From NCBI GenBank assembly GCA_031376425.1, contig JANMDR010000203.1, forward strand, positions 1-8,323: DNA of 8,323 nucleotides, in the 5' to 3' direction. The notes beneath the pieces were generated by a model. That model was not told where the DNA came from. It was given only the letters and a program-made list of their open reading frames with translations, and did no database searches. Made by a program: the position numbers and the translations under genes. Below, one piece after another: positions 1 through 6,745 of this stretch (position 1 is the stretch's first letter; the number at the start of each line of letters is the position of its first letter). Source of the DNA: JANMDR01 sp031376425. GTDB lineage: Bacteria; Pseudomonadota; Gammaproteobacteria; Burkholderiales; Usitatibacteraceae.

Positions 1-2139
1 TTAAGCAAATTTGGGAAGAATGGTGAAGGTAGGCTATGCGGTCAGATTTTAGCGCTCTGTATTGCATCACATCATAGCGGTTTGATTGATTGTTTAAAAC
101 CGGACGGTCGTAATGGTTTTAAAAACCGCATGAATATACAAGAAGCTGACGCGCATTTACTTGAATGCGTAGGTAACGCCGATGAAGCTATATTGCTTCG
201 CGCGCAACAGCTAGCTGGCACACAGTTAATAGTTGGTGTTCTTGAACAAATAAAACGCTTCAGGCGCAGCGAACAGCATGGGCAGATCGTCTCTAGCACG
301 GTAAAGGATTTTTATATTGGAACATGGACGCGTTTATTATTCAGTTGCTTAATTGACGCTGATCGGATAAATAGCGCCGATTTTGAGATGCCAAAAAATC
401 GACTTCATAGAAATAGATTGCCTGCGTGGGATATTGCAATCGAACGACTGGAGCTTTTTTTACGTGAATCTGCAATTAACAAAACGCCGATCAACAGCAT
501 CCGAAGTGCAATTTCTGACACGTGTAAAAACCGTGCGCAGGATGCGCAAGGCATCTACACGCTTACGGTTCCTACCGGCGGAGGTAAAACCTACTCTAGC
601 TTGCGCTATGCGCTGCATCACGCAAAAAAACATGGCTTGGATCGCATTATCTATGTTATTCCGTACACATCTATCATTGAGCAAAATGCAGATGCTATTC
701 GGCACGCCATCGAACGCATTAGCGAAAAACATCCTTGGGTACTTGAGCATCACTCCAACTTGGAGCCAGAAAATCAAACCTGGCAAAGCAAGTTAGCCGC
801 CGAAAATTGGGACGCTCCAATAGTGTTAACAACGATGGTGCAATTCTTGGAAACGCTGTTTAGCGGCGGTACGCGCGGTGTTCGCCGCATGCATCAACTG
901 GCAAAAAGCGTCATTATTTTTGATGAGATTCAAACATTACCGATCAATTGCACTCATATTTTTTGCAATACACTAAATTTTTTAACTACTTACACCGCAA
1001 CAACTGCCGTTTTATGCACAGCAACTCAGCCGCTATTGGATAAATTGCCAGTTTCAGAAAAAGGGCAGCTTTCTATTCCGAAACAAAATGAATTAATTGA
1101 AAATGTTGGACAGTTATTTACGGATTTACAACGCGTACAAATTAGTAATAAAACCAAGCCAGAGGGTTGGGTAGAAGCCGAAATCGTTGAGTTTGCGTTA
1201 TCTGAGTTGCGTACTGCAGGAAATTGCTTGGTAATAGTAAACACTAAAGCGTGGGCGCAGGTATTGTATCGAGCCTGCGCGAAATCTGTTGCAAGGAGTT
1301 GTATTTTCCATTTGAGTACTAATCAATGTGCGGAGCATCGAAGCGAGTTATTTAAAAAAATGCGCGACCGCTTAGAAAAAAATTTGCCAGTCTTGTGTTT
1401 TAGTACGCAACTTATTGAAGCGGGCGTAGACATAGACTTCGCCAGTGTTATTCGTTTTTTAGCTGGGCTTGATTCCATAGCGCAAGCCGCAGGGCGGTGT
1501 AACCGAAATGCACGTTTGCCCACTGCAACCGTGCATGTGATCAATCCTGCAACTGAAACTATAGAGCAACTGAACGAGATAAAAGTAGGCCAGGAAAAGG
1601 CCTTGCGGGTTTTAAGTGAGACCGATAATGCAAACTTACTACATCCTGAAGCCATCGCGTTGTATTTCAAATACTACTTTTATGATCGAGCGGATGAAAT
1701 GGTATATAAACTGAATGAAAAACAAGTGGGGCGAACCGATTCATTATTGAACTTACTTAGCTCCAACAATTTGAACATTCATAATTTAGAGCCCGCGCAG
1801 TTGCGGCAGTCATTTAAAACCGCCGCAGACGCGTTTAGAGCAATAGACGCGCCTACGCAATCCGTAATTGTGCCGTATGGCAATGGCAAATCTCTAATTA
1901 GCGAACTTTGCGCGACTCAAAAAGAATTTGATGCCGCAAAATACTATCGCTGTTTACGACTTGCCCAAAAATATAGCGTAAATGTATTTCCAAACGTCTG
2001 GCGTAAATTAGTAGAGCAAAATGCAGTGATAGAAATTCATGCAGGCGAAGGTGTGTACTATTTAGATGAGCGCTTCTATAGCATGGAATTTGGGTTGTCA
2101 ACGGACGTGGTGGGATTATTGGACACGCAGATTCTTTAA
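1..2139 (+). CDS. cas3: Cas3 nuclease-helicase, type I-C (5'-truncated by the window)
   Basis: Cas3 is recruited by target-bound Cascade and uses ATP-driven 3'-5' translocation plus an HD nuclease to shred invading DNA. The frame is open from base 1, so the TTG at 82 is not the start: the 27 codons before it still encode HD-domain sequence, including His-His-Ser-Gly-Leu (visible residues 24-28), the paired metal-ligand histidines of Cas3 HD domains. The remaining HD motifs and true start lie upstream. Of 712 visible residues, the helicase part shows Walker A PTGGGKT (191-197), motif II DEIQ (308-311), motif III CTATQP (339-344), motif V TQLIEAGVDIDF (469-480) and motif VI QAAGRCNR (495-502). 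DEIQ replaces the common DEAH/DExx form, which is normal for Cas3. The C-terminal accessory region is complete and ends at TAA 2137-2139. The full protein is probably some tens to about 100 residues longer at its N terminus. No frameshift is visible. The next gene, cas5c, begins 27 nt downstream, so the two are probably co-transcribed. Confidence 0.97.
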   Translation, partial: LSKFGKNGEGRLCGQILALCIASHHSGLIDCLKPDGRNGFKNRMNIQEADAHLLECVGNADEAILLRAQQLAGTQLIVGVLEQIKRFRRSEQHGQIVSSTVKDFYIGTWTRLLFSCLIDADRINSADFEMPKNRLHRNRLPAWDIAIERLELFLRESAINKTPINSIRSAISDTCKNRAQDAQGIYTLTVPTGGGKTYSSLRYALHHAKKHGLDRIIYVIPYTSIIEQNADAIRHAIERISEKHPWVLEHHSNLEPENQTWQSKLAAENWDAPIVLTTMVQFLETLFSGGTRGVRRMHQLAKSVIIFDEIQTLPINCTHIFCNTLNFLTTYTATTAVLCTATQPLLDKLPVSEKGQLSIPKQNELIENVGQLFTDLQRVQISNKTKPEGWVEAEIVEFALSELRTAGNCLVIVNTKAWAQVLYRACAKSVARSCIFHLSTNQCAEHRSELFKKMRDRLEKNLPVLCFSTQLIEAGVDIDFASVIRFLAGLDSIAQAAGRCNRNARLPTATVHVINPATETIEQLNEIKVGQEKALRVLSETDNANLLHPEAIALYFKYYFYDRADEMVYKLNEKQVGRTDSLLNLLSSNNLNIHNLEPAQLRQSFKTAADAFRAIDAPTQSVIVPYGNGKSLISELCATQKEFDAAKYYRCLRLAQKYSVNVFPNVWRKLVEQNAVIEIHAGEGVYYLDERFYSMEFGLSTDVVGLLDTQIL

Positions 2140-2155
2140 CTAAAGTGTAGCTAAA

Positions 2156-2161
2156 AGGGAG
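2156..2161 (+). promoter_or_regulatory. Ribosome binding site of cas5c
   Basis: AGGGAG lies 5 nt before the ATG at 2167 and fixes that start. It sits in the 27-nt cas3-cas5c gap, so cas5c has its own ribosome entry and is not coupled to cas3. Confidence 0.7.
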
Positions 2162-2166
2162 TTTCA

Positions 2167-2871
2167 ATGAATAAAAGTGTGAGCTTTCGATTGTGGGGAA
2201 GGTATGCCCTTTTTACAGACCCAATTACCCGTGTCGGCGGTGAGAAATGTAGTTATCAGCTACCCACATATGAAGCAATAAAGGGGGTGCTGAAGTCTAT
2301 TTATTGGAAGCCAACATTGGTTTGGCATGTAGATAGAGTTAGAGTGATAAAGGCAGTGCGCACGCAAACAAAGGGGACGAAGCCGCTGGTTTGGAATGGT
2401 GGCAATACCTTAGCTATTTATACATTTTTGCATGACGTTGAATATCAAGTTGAAGCGCACTTTGAATGGAATGTGCACCGGCCTGAACTGACGTCAGATC
2501 GCAACTTCGGTAAGCACTTCAGTATGCTTGAACGAGCGCTAGAAAAAGGCGGAAGGCAAGATATTTTTTTAGGTACGCGTGACTGTCAGGCATATGTGGA
2601 ACCCTGTGTTTTTGGCGACGGCGGCGGTGCCTACGATAATCTTGATGAGCTAGCATTTGGGTTAATGTTTCACAGTTTTAGCTACCCCGATGAAACAGGT
2701 ATCGATGAATTGCATACTCAATTTTGGCAAGCTACCCTTAAAAAGGGAATACTGAATTTCCCACGCACAGATGAGTGCATCCTTCGTCGCTTTGTACGTA
2801 ATATGAGCGCTAAACAGTTTGAAATCGGTTCGAGTTTAACGGCGGTCGAACAAGAAGAGGCGCAATCATGA
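2167..2871 (+). CDS. cas5c: Cas5c (Cas5d/Csd5 family), pre-crRNA endonuclease and Cascade subunit
   Basis: In type I-C systems, which lack Cas6, Cas5c cuts the CRISPR transcript within each repeat and stays bound to the crRNA 5' handle. The 234-aa product has the family start (VSFRLWGRYALFTDP, residues 5-19) and the segment SYQLPTYEAIKGVLKSIYWKP (29-49). The catalytic residues described for Bacillus halodurans Cas5d (Tyr46, Lys116, His117) occur here at exactly the same numbers: Tyr46 in KSIYWKP and Lys116-His117 in NFGKHFS. A further conserved segment, LGTRDCQAYVEP, is at 135-146. Length is normal. The ATG at 2167 is set by an upstream AGGGAG. The 3' end overlaps cas8c by the four bases ATGA (2868-2871). 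Family and role are secure; activity of this copy is inferred from the intact residues. Confidence 0.97.
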   Translation: MNKSVSFRLWGRYALFTDPITRVGGEKCSYQLPTYEAIKGVLKSIYWKPTLVWHVDRVRVIKAVRTQTKGTKPLVWNGGNTLAIYTFLHDVEYQVEAHFEWNVHRPELTSDRNFGKHFSMLERALEKGGRQDIFLGTRDCQAYVEPCVFGDGGGAYDNLDELAFGLMFHSFSYPDETGIDELHTQFWQATLKKGILNFPRTDECILRRFVRNMSAKQFEIGSSLTAVEQEEAQS

Positions 2872-4853
2872 GCTGGATGGAAAAACTCTATCAGACTTAT
2901 GAGGCGGGCGTTTTACTCGATCTGCCACAGGCCGAGTTGCCTATGCCTACTAGTCATACTCTGCAAAACGCACACATCAATATTGTGATTGATGGCGAAG
3001 GAAATTTTAAACGAGCGTCTGTCTTGGAAAAGACACAAATAGTATTGCCAGCAACAGAGAGTTCTGCCAGTAGAAGTAGCGGCGAGGCGGCACATCCACT
3101 TGCGGATAAATTGCAATATGTTGCGCAAGATTATCTGTTTTTTGGTGGGCAGAAGAGCGCATATTTCGCAGGCTATCAAAAGCAGTTAAAGGCGTGGTGT
3201 GAGTCTGCGCATGCACATACTAAAGTGCAAGCAGTTTGTTGCTACATAAATAAAGGGACGGTAATCGCCGATCTTCTGTCCAGTCATATTTTGTTTGTAG
3301 ATATAGACCATAAGCTATTGATTAAGTGGGTAAGTGAACTTGAGGTACCACCGCTCTTTAAGGTGTTGCCAAAAGAAAAGGGAATGATTGACCAAGGTTC
3401 AGCATTGGTGTGTTGGACGGTAGAAATGCCCAGTGATCCGATGGCTGATACTTGGAAAGATGCTTCGATACAAAAAAGCTGGGTAGCGTATGACACCGCA
3501 GAAAGCGGAAACATAGGTTTGTGTTTCGTTACAGGTAAACCGCAAACGCTCTCGACAAATCACCCCGCTAAATTGAGACACACTGGCGATAAGGCAAAGC
3601 TTATTTCGTCAAATGACAGTAGCGGTTATACGTATCGCGGCAAATTTTTGGACGATGTACAAGCTAGTGCAGTCGGTTTTGATGTCTCTCAAAAAGCGCA
3701 CAATGCTTTGCGATGGCTGATTTCACGACAAGGCTTTAGGAACGGCGATCAAGTCTATGTGGCGTGGGCGGTATCAGGCAAGCCAACACCTGAACCCTTA
3801 CGTGATGCATGGTCATTCTTATCCACCGATGATGTGAACCTTGAAGCAGTCAATTCCGATTCGACTGGTGGGGATGCTGAAGAACCAGATCACACGCGTG
3901 ATTTAGGACAGTCTTATGCCATGAAGCTAAAAAAATATATGGCTGGTTATGCCCTTCGACTGAAACCTAATGAACAAATTCTAGTTATGGGGCTTGATTC
4001 TGCGACACCTGGTCGTATGGGTATTGTCTATTATCGCGAACTAATGAGGGATGATTTTTTTAATCGACTGGAAGCGTGGCATCGTGAGTTTGCGTGGCAA
4101 CAACGGCATACCAAAGATGTACCGAGTATTTCGGGCAAAAAGCCTAAAACAGAAGTGATATGGCCGATTAGCTCACCAGTGCCTAAAGCCATCGCGTTAG
4201 CGGCATATGGTGAAAAAGTATCCGATGAACTGAAGAAAAAGGTAATCGAACGGGTTATCCCCTGCATTATTGATGGTCAACCTTTTCCTTTTGATTTAGT
4301 TACGAACTGCGTGCGCAGAGCAATAAACCGTAATGCTTACGCAACTGATGAGCGATGGCAGTGGGAGCGCAATTTAGGTATCGCTTGCGCGCTTTACAAA
4401 GGCTTTTACCAACGACACCCTAAAAAAGACGAACGAAAGGAATATTCCATGGCGCTAGATGAAAAAAGTTGTTCGCGTGACTACCTATTCGGTAGATTAC
4501 TAGCAGTTGCTGAACGAATAGAGGAGATCGCGCTTCTAATTGCTAAAGAAAATCGTTCTACAAACGCTGCGCGTTTGATGCAACGTTTTGCAGATCATCC
4601 GCTTGAAACGTGGCGAGCCATAGAACTAGCGCTTCAGCCTTACGTGCAGCGATTGCGAGTACCAAGGACTGGTTTTTTAGTTAATAGCTTGAAAGAGATA
4701 GATGCTATCTCAGCCCTGTTTGTCGGCGACGACTTTATTCGCAAAGGCCCGTTGTCAGGCGAATTTTTATTGGCTTATCACTGCCAGCGCCAGAAATTTA
4801 GAGAAAAAAATGAAGTTATCGAAGATACAACACAATTAGGAGAACCCACATGA
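2868..4853 (+). CDS. cas8c: Cas8c (Csd1 family), large subunit of type I-C Cascade
   Basis: Cas8c is the large subunit that reads the PAM and helps open target DNA. The 661-aa product begins with the family-typical MSWMEKLYQTYE. It contains the conserved blocks LCFVTGKPQTLSTNHPAK (218-235) and KLISSNDSSGYTYRGKF (244-260), then a C-terminal helical region that corresponds to the small subunit. It is somewhat longer than the roughly 570-610 residues common in this family. The extra length seems spread through loops, for example the Ser/Ala-rich stretch near residues 62-75. The start overlaps the cas5c stop (ATGA) and is preceded by GAAGAGG (2854-2860) at 7-nt spacing. The stop overlaps the cas7c start in the same way. 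An internal start for Cas11c lies at codon 528. Confidence 0.96.
   Translation: MSWMEKLYQTYEAGVLLDLPQAELPMPTSHTLQNAHINIVIDGEGNFKRASVLEKTQIVLPATESSASRSSGEAAHPLADKLQYVAQDYLFFGGQKSAYFAGYQKQLKAWCESAHAHTKVQAVCCYINKGTVIADLLSSHILFVDIDHKLLIKWVSELEVPPLFKVLPKEKGMIDQGSALVCWTVEMPSDPMADTWKDASIQKSWVAYDTAESGNIGLCFVTGKPQTLSTNHPAKLRHTGDKAKLISSNDSSGYTYRGKFLDDVQASAVGFDVSQKAHNALRWLISRQGFRNGDQVYVAWAVSGKPTPEPLRDAWSFLSTDDVNLEAVNSDSTGGDAEEPDHTRDLGQSYAMKLKKYMAGYALRLKPNEQILVMGLDSATPGRMGIVYYRELMRDDFFNRLEAWHREFAWQQRHTKDVPSISGKKPKTEVIWPISSPVPKAIALAAYGEKVSDELKKKVIERVIPCIIDGQPFPFDLVTNCVRRAINRNAYATDERWQWERNLGIACALYKGFYQRHPKKDERKEYSMALDEKSCSRDYLFGRLLAVAERIEEIALLIAKENRSTNAARLMQRFADHPLETWRAIELALQPYVQRLRVPRTGFLVNSLKEIDAISALFVGDDFIRKGPLSGEFLLAYHCQRQKFREKNEVIEDTTQLGEPT
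4435..4442 (+). promoter_or_regulatory. Internal ribosome binding site inside cas8c, for Cas11c
   Basis: GAAAGGAA contains AGGA (4438-4441) placed 7 nt before an in-frame ATG at 4449. Spacing and strength match the real gene starts in this operon, although the site lies within coding sequence. Confidence 0.65.
4449..4853 (+). CDS. cas11c: Cas11c small subunit, internal translation product of cas8c
   Basis: In other type I-C systems the Cascade small subunit is known to be made from an internal start within cas8c, and several copies line the belly of the complex. Here the ATG at 4449 is in frame (Cas8c codon 528), starts with MALDEKSCSRDYLFGRLLAV, and has AGGA 7 nt upstream. The product would be 134 aa, mostly helical, and shares the cas8c stop. 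Two features support it: the Met falls at the boundary where the C-terminal helical domain begins, and the segment (A-L-D, then Y-x-x-GRLLAV) resembles the start of Cas11c elsewhere. The start is inferred from sequence and has not been shown for this organism. It would usually be missed by gene callers because it is nested in frame. Confidence 0.72.
   Translation: MALDEKSCSRDYLFGRLLAVAERIEEIALLIAKENRSTNAARLMQRFADHPLETWRAIELALQPYVQRLRVPRTGFLVNSLKEIDAISALFVGDDFIRKGPLSGEFLLAYHCQRQKFREKNEVIEDTTQLGEPT
4838..4843 (+). promoter_or_regulatory. Ribosome binding site of cas7c
   Basis: AGGAGA lies 6 nt before the ATG at 4850 and within the last codons of cas8c. The strong site fits the need for many Cas7 copies per complex. 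Confidence 0.7.
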
Positions 4854-5698
4854 GTGCCTTAAGCCATAAAATTGATTTTGCGATAATTTTTAGTGTTAAA
4901 AACGCCAATCCGAACGGTGATCCGCTCAACGGCAACCGCCCGCGCACCGATTATGGTGGTCATGGCGAAGTAACCGATGTCTGTTTAAAACGAAAGCTGC
5001 GCGACCGTCTACAAACTGCAGGCAACGCTATTTTTGTGCAGTCTGACGAGAAAAAAACTGATGGCATGCCGAGTCTCAAATCAAGAGCTGAAGCAGATAA
5101 GCCTATTGGCTTGGGTAAGGAGGCGTTCAATCCTAAAAAGTACACAAAGGATCAAACAGCCAAAATGGCGTGTGAAAAATGGTTGGATGTTCGAGCGTTT
5201 GGTCAGGTCTTTGCATTTGGTAAGGAAGCAGATGCTGCCGGGGTTTCTATTGCCATCAGGGGGCCGGTAACTATTCAGTCGGCGTTTAGTGTTGAGCCTA
5301 TAGGAATTTCTAGCACGCAAATCACTAAAAGCGTTAACGGTGAGGGCGACGGTACAAAAAGAGGGTCGGATACAATGGGTATGAAGCACCGTGTGGACGG
5401 CGCAATCTATGTCGTCTATGGTGCAATGACACCCCAGCTAGCAGATAAGACCGGATTTAGTGATGACGACGCGCAAGCTATTAAAGCATTGTTGCCTAAG
5501 CTGTTTGAAGGCGATGCGTCTTCCGCACGTCCTGAAGGTTCTATGGCTGTCCGCAAAGTCATTTGGTGGCCGCATAATGCGAAAGCGGGGCAATACTCCT
5601 CTGCAAAAGTGCACGCTACGTTGACTGTAAAGCCAGATGGAAGTTATGCATTAACAGACCTACCTGATCTAAAATGTGAGGAGATTGATGGTTATTGA
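4850..5698 (+). CDS. cas7c: Cas7c (Csd2 family), crRNA backbone subunit of Cascade
   Basis: Cas7c subunits polymerise along the crRNA and form the filament that pairs with target DNA. The 282-aa product has the family N terminus: an RRM-type beta strand (IDFAIIFSVKNANPNGDP, residues 8-25), then NGNRPRTD and LKRKLRDRLQ. Further conserved parts include a DVRAFGQVFAFG segment followed by IRGPVTIQSAFSVEP, and the MGMKHRVDGAIYVVYG block. Length is normal for the family. The start overlaps the cas8c stop by ATGA and has an AGGAGA site, so it is translationally coupled yet also strongly initiated. It is the last interference gene. The usual short junction to cas4 is replaced here by 409 nt carrying toxin-antitoxin sequences. 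Confidence 0.97.
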   Translation: MSALSHKIDFAIIFSVKNANPNGDPLNGNRPRTDYGGHGEVTDVCLKRKLRDRLQTAGNAIFVQSDEKKTDGMPSLKSRAEADKPIGLGKEAFNPKKYTKDQTAKMACEKWLDVRAFGQVFAFGKEADAAGVSIAIRGPVTIQSAFSVEPIGISSTQITKSVNGEGDGTKRGSDTMGMKHRVDGAIYVVYGAMTPQLADKTGFSDDDAQAIKALLPKLFEGDASSARPEGSMAVRKVIWWPHNAKAGQYSSAKVHATLTVKPDGSYALTDLPDLKCEEIDGY

Positions 5699-5801
5699 TT
5701 AGCGTCGTAAGGACTTTTTATGATCTTGCGTGAAGCGCTAGGTCTAGAGCAATTTAGCCAGTCTTTGATGCTATTTTTGTAGGAATAGAAAAAGGAGGGG
5801 C

Positions 5802-6020
5802 ATGACAATCGCCGACATCATCGCTGAAGAAGCCAAATCATTGCCGCCTGAAAAACAAGCGGCAGTTCTTTATTTTATTGAGTTCCTCAAGCATAAGCAG
5901 CAGCGTGCTGAACAGCTTGCCATGCCTAAAACAGCGGAGGAAATGCCGCCTTTCTTTGATGGTTTCAATGTTGATTTAAGTGGATTCAAATTTGATCGGG
6001 ATGACGCGAATGCCCGCTAA
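5802..6020 (+). CDS. DUF2281/VapB-like antitoxin, without a functional toxin
   Basis: This 72-aa protein has the layout of DUF2281-type antitoxins that pair with PIN-domain toxins. A helical N-terminal half carries the signature LPPEKQAAVLYFIEFLK (residues 14-30), and an acidic, extended C-terminal tail ends FDRDDANAR. In such pairs the tail wraps around and blocks the PIN active site. A strong AAGGAGG (5792-5798) precedes the ATG, with rather short spacing (3 nt). Its last codons overlap an ATG at 6010, the usual antitoxin-toxin overlap, but the toxin behind it is destroyed. The gene has no stops or frameshifts. It might still neutralise a related PIN toxin elsewhere, act as a regulator, or simply be a recent relic. 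It is not a known Cas protein. Family assignment is by recognised motif, not by search. Confidence 0.8.
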   Translation: MTIADIIAEEAKSLPPEKQAAVLYFIEFLKHKQQRAEQLAMPKTAEEMPPFFDGFNVDLSGFKFDRDDANAR

Positions 6021-6104
6021 ATTTTTCATCGGTTATACTTGGAACATGGCCATCACGGCCAAGTTATTGAGGATCATTTTAGCGTCATGAGTCCGTTTAC
6101 CTAA
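6010..6104 (+). pseudogene. Remnant of a PIN-domain (VapC-like) toxin with its centre deleted
   Basis: An ATG at 6010 overlaps the end of the antitoxin gene and reads MPAKFFI, the usual opening of PIN toxins in this family (normally followed by D-T-N). After codon 7 the homology stops; the frame runs through unrelated residues to a TGA at 6088-6090 (26 codons). In another frame, from about 6033, the sequence reads LYLEHGHHGQ then VIEDHFSVMSPFT and ends at TAA 6102-6104. This matches the typical PIN-toxin C terminus (LY-x-E-D-x-x-HGQ-x-I, then V-x-PF). So the two ends are retained but out of frame, and roughly 100 codons between them are missing, including all active-site acids. The junction lies near 6030-6035. 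Recognition is by eye and should be confirmed against intact homologues. Confidence 0.75.
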
Positions 6105-6107
6105 GCT

Positions 6108-6740
6108 ATGTCTTCAGCGCTAGAATCCATTGATCCCGTCATGCTTTCAGCGTTGGAGCATTACAGCTACTGCCCGCGTCAATACGCGCTCATTCACATT
6201 GAGCAAGCCTTCGACCATAACGTGCATACCAAGCGCGGTGATGCCGTACACGAACGCGTTGATGACGTGGGTGTGTCGGTGCGCGATGGGGTGCGCGTAG
6301 TGCGGGCGCTACCCGTATGGAGCGAGCAACTAGGGTTAATTGGCAAGTGTGATGTAGTTGAATTTGATGCGGCAGGCGCTGCATATCCAGTGGAATATAA
6401 ACACGGTGCTAAACGCGTAAAAGCGCATGATGATTTGCAACTTGCCGCACAGGCGATGTGCTTAGAAGAAATGATAGGGCAACCAGTGCCAAAGGGCGCT
6501 ATCTATCATTTTTCGTCTCGTCGCCGTCGTGAAGTTTTGATTAACGACGGGTTGCGTCAAACTGTCGTCGCAACACTGGCCGCTATTCGCGTAATTATTA
6601 AAAGCGGGCAGCTACCCCCGCCGGTTAATGATAAGCGTTGTGAGCAGTGTTCATTGCAAGATATTTGCCAGCCACAAGCGCTAGATAACCAAGCCGCATT
6701 GACGCACGCTTACCACACGTTACTCACGCCTGAAGCCTGA
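6108..6740 (+). CDS. cas4: Cas4, RecB-like iron-sulphur nuclease of spacer adaptation
   Basis: Cas4 associates with Cas1 in type I-C and trims prespacers next to the PAM so that spacers are inserted in the right orientation. The 210-aa protein shows the full RecB-like set: H48 (GDAVHER), D82 (GKCDVVEF), E96-Y97-K98 (PVEYKHG) and the QxxxQAxxLE helix (111-120). Four cysteines for the iron-sulphur cluster are in place: C22 (YCPRQ), C178, C181 and C187. All key residues are intact. The ATG at 6108 is chosen because an in-frame stop lies 3 nt before it; a second ATG at 6141 (Met12) is possible. Neither has a recognisable Shine-Dalgarno sequence. The gene follows the toxin remnant and lies 5 nt ahead of cas1. 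Confidence 0.96.
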   Translation: MSSALESIDPVMLSALEHYSYCPRQYALIHIEQAFDHNVHTKRGDAVHERVDDVGVSVRDGVRVVRALPVWSEQLGLIGKCDVVEFDAAGAAYPVEYKHGAKRVKAHDDLQLAAQAMCLEEMIGQPVPKGAIYHFSSRRRREVLINDGLRQTVVATLAAIRVIIKSGQLPPPVNDKRCEQCSLQDICQPQALDNQAALTHAYHTLLTPEA

Positions 6741-6745
6741 ATAAG

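Noticed and set aside
82..84. TTG as the start codon of cas3.
   Set aside because: The frame stays open to base 1 and the upstream codons encode conserved HD-domain residues (including His-His just before this TTG), so the gene begins outside the window.
5728..5738. GCGTGAAGCGC between cas7 and the antitoxin resembles the centre of the CRISPR repeat (GCGTGAAAGCGC), which might suggest a repeat-like guide RNA of the CreTA kind.
   Set aside because: An equally good match occurs at 6415-6426 inside cas4 coding sequence, the similarity does not extend to either side, and no tail resembling the repeat's 3' end follows. Chance is the simpler explanation.
6037..6064. ACTTGG/CCAAGT and TGGCC/GGCCA short inverted repeats in the toxin remnant, as an operator or attenuator.
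   Set aside because: The alternative stems are 5-6 bp and lie in what was toxin coding sequence (the HGHHGQ segment), so they are more simply explained by codon content.
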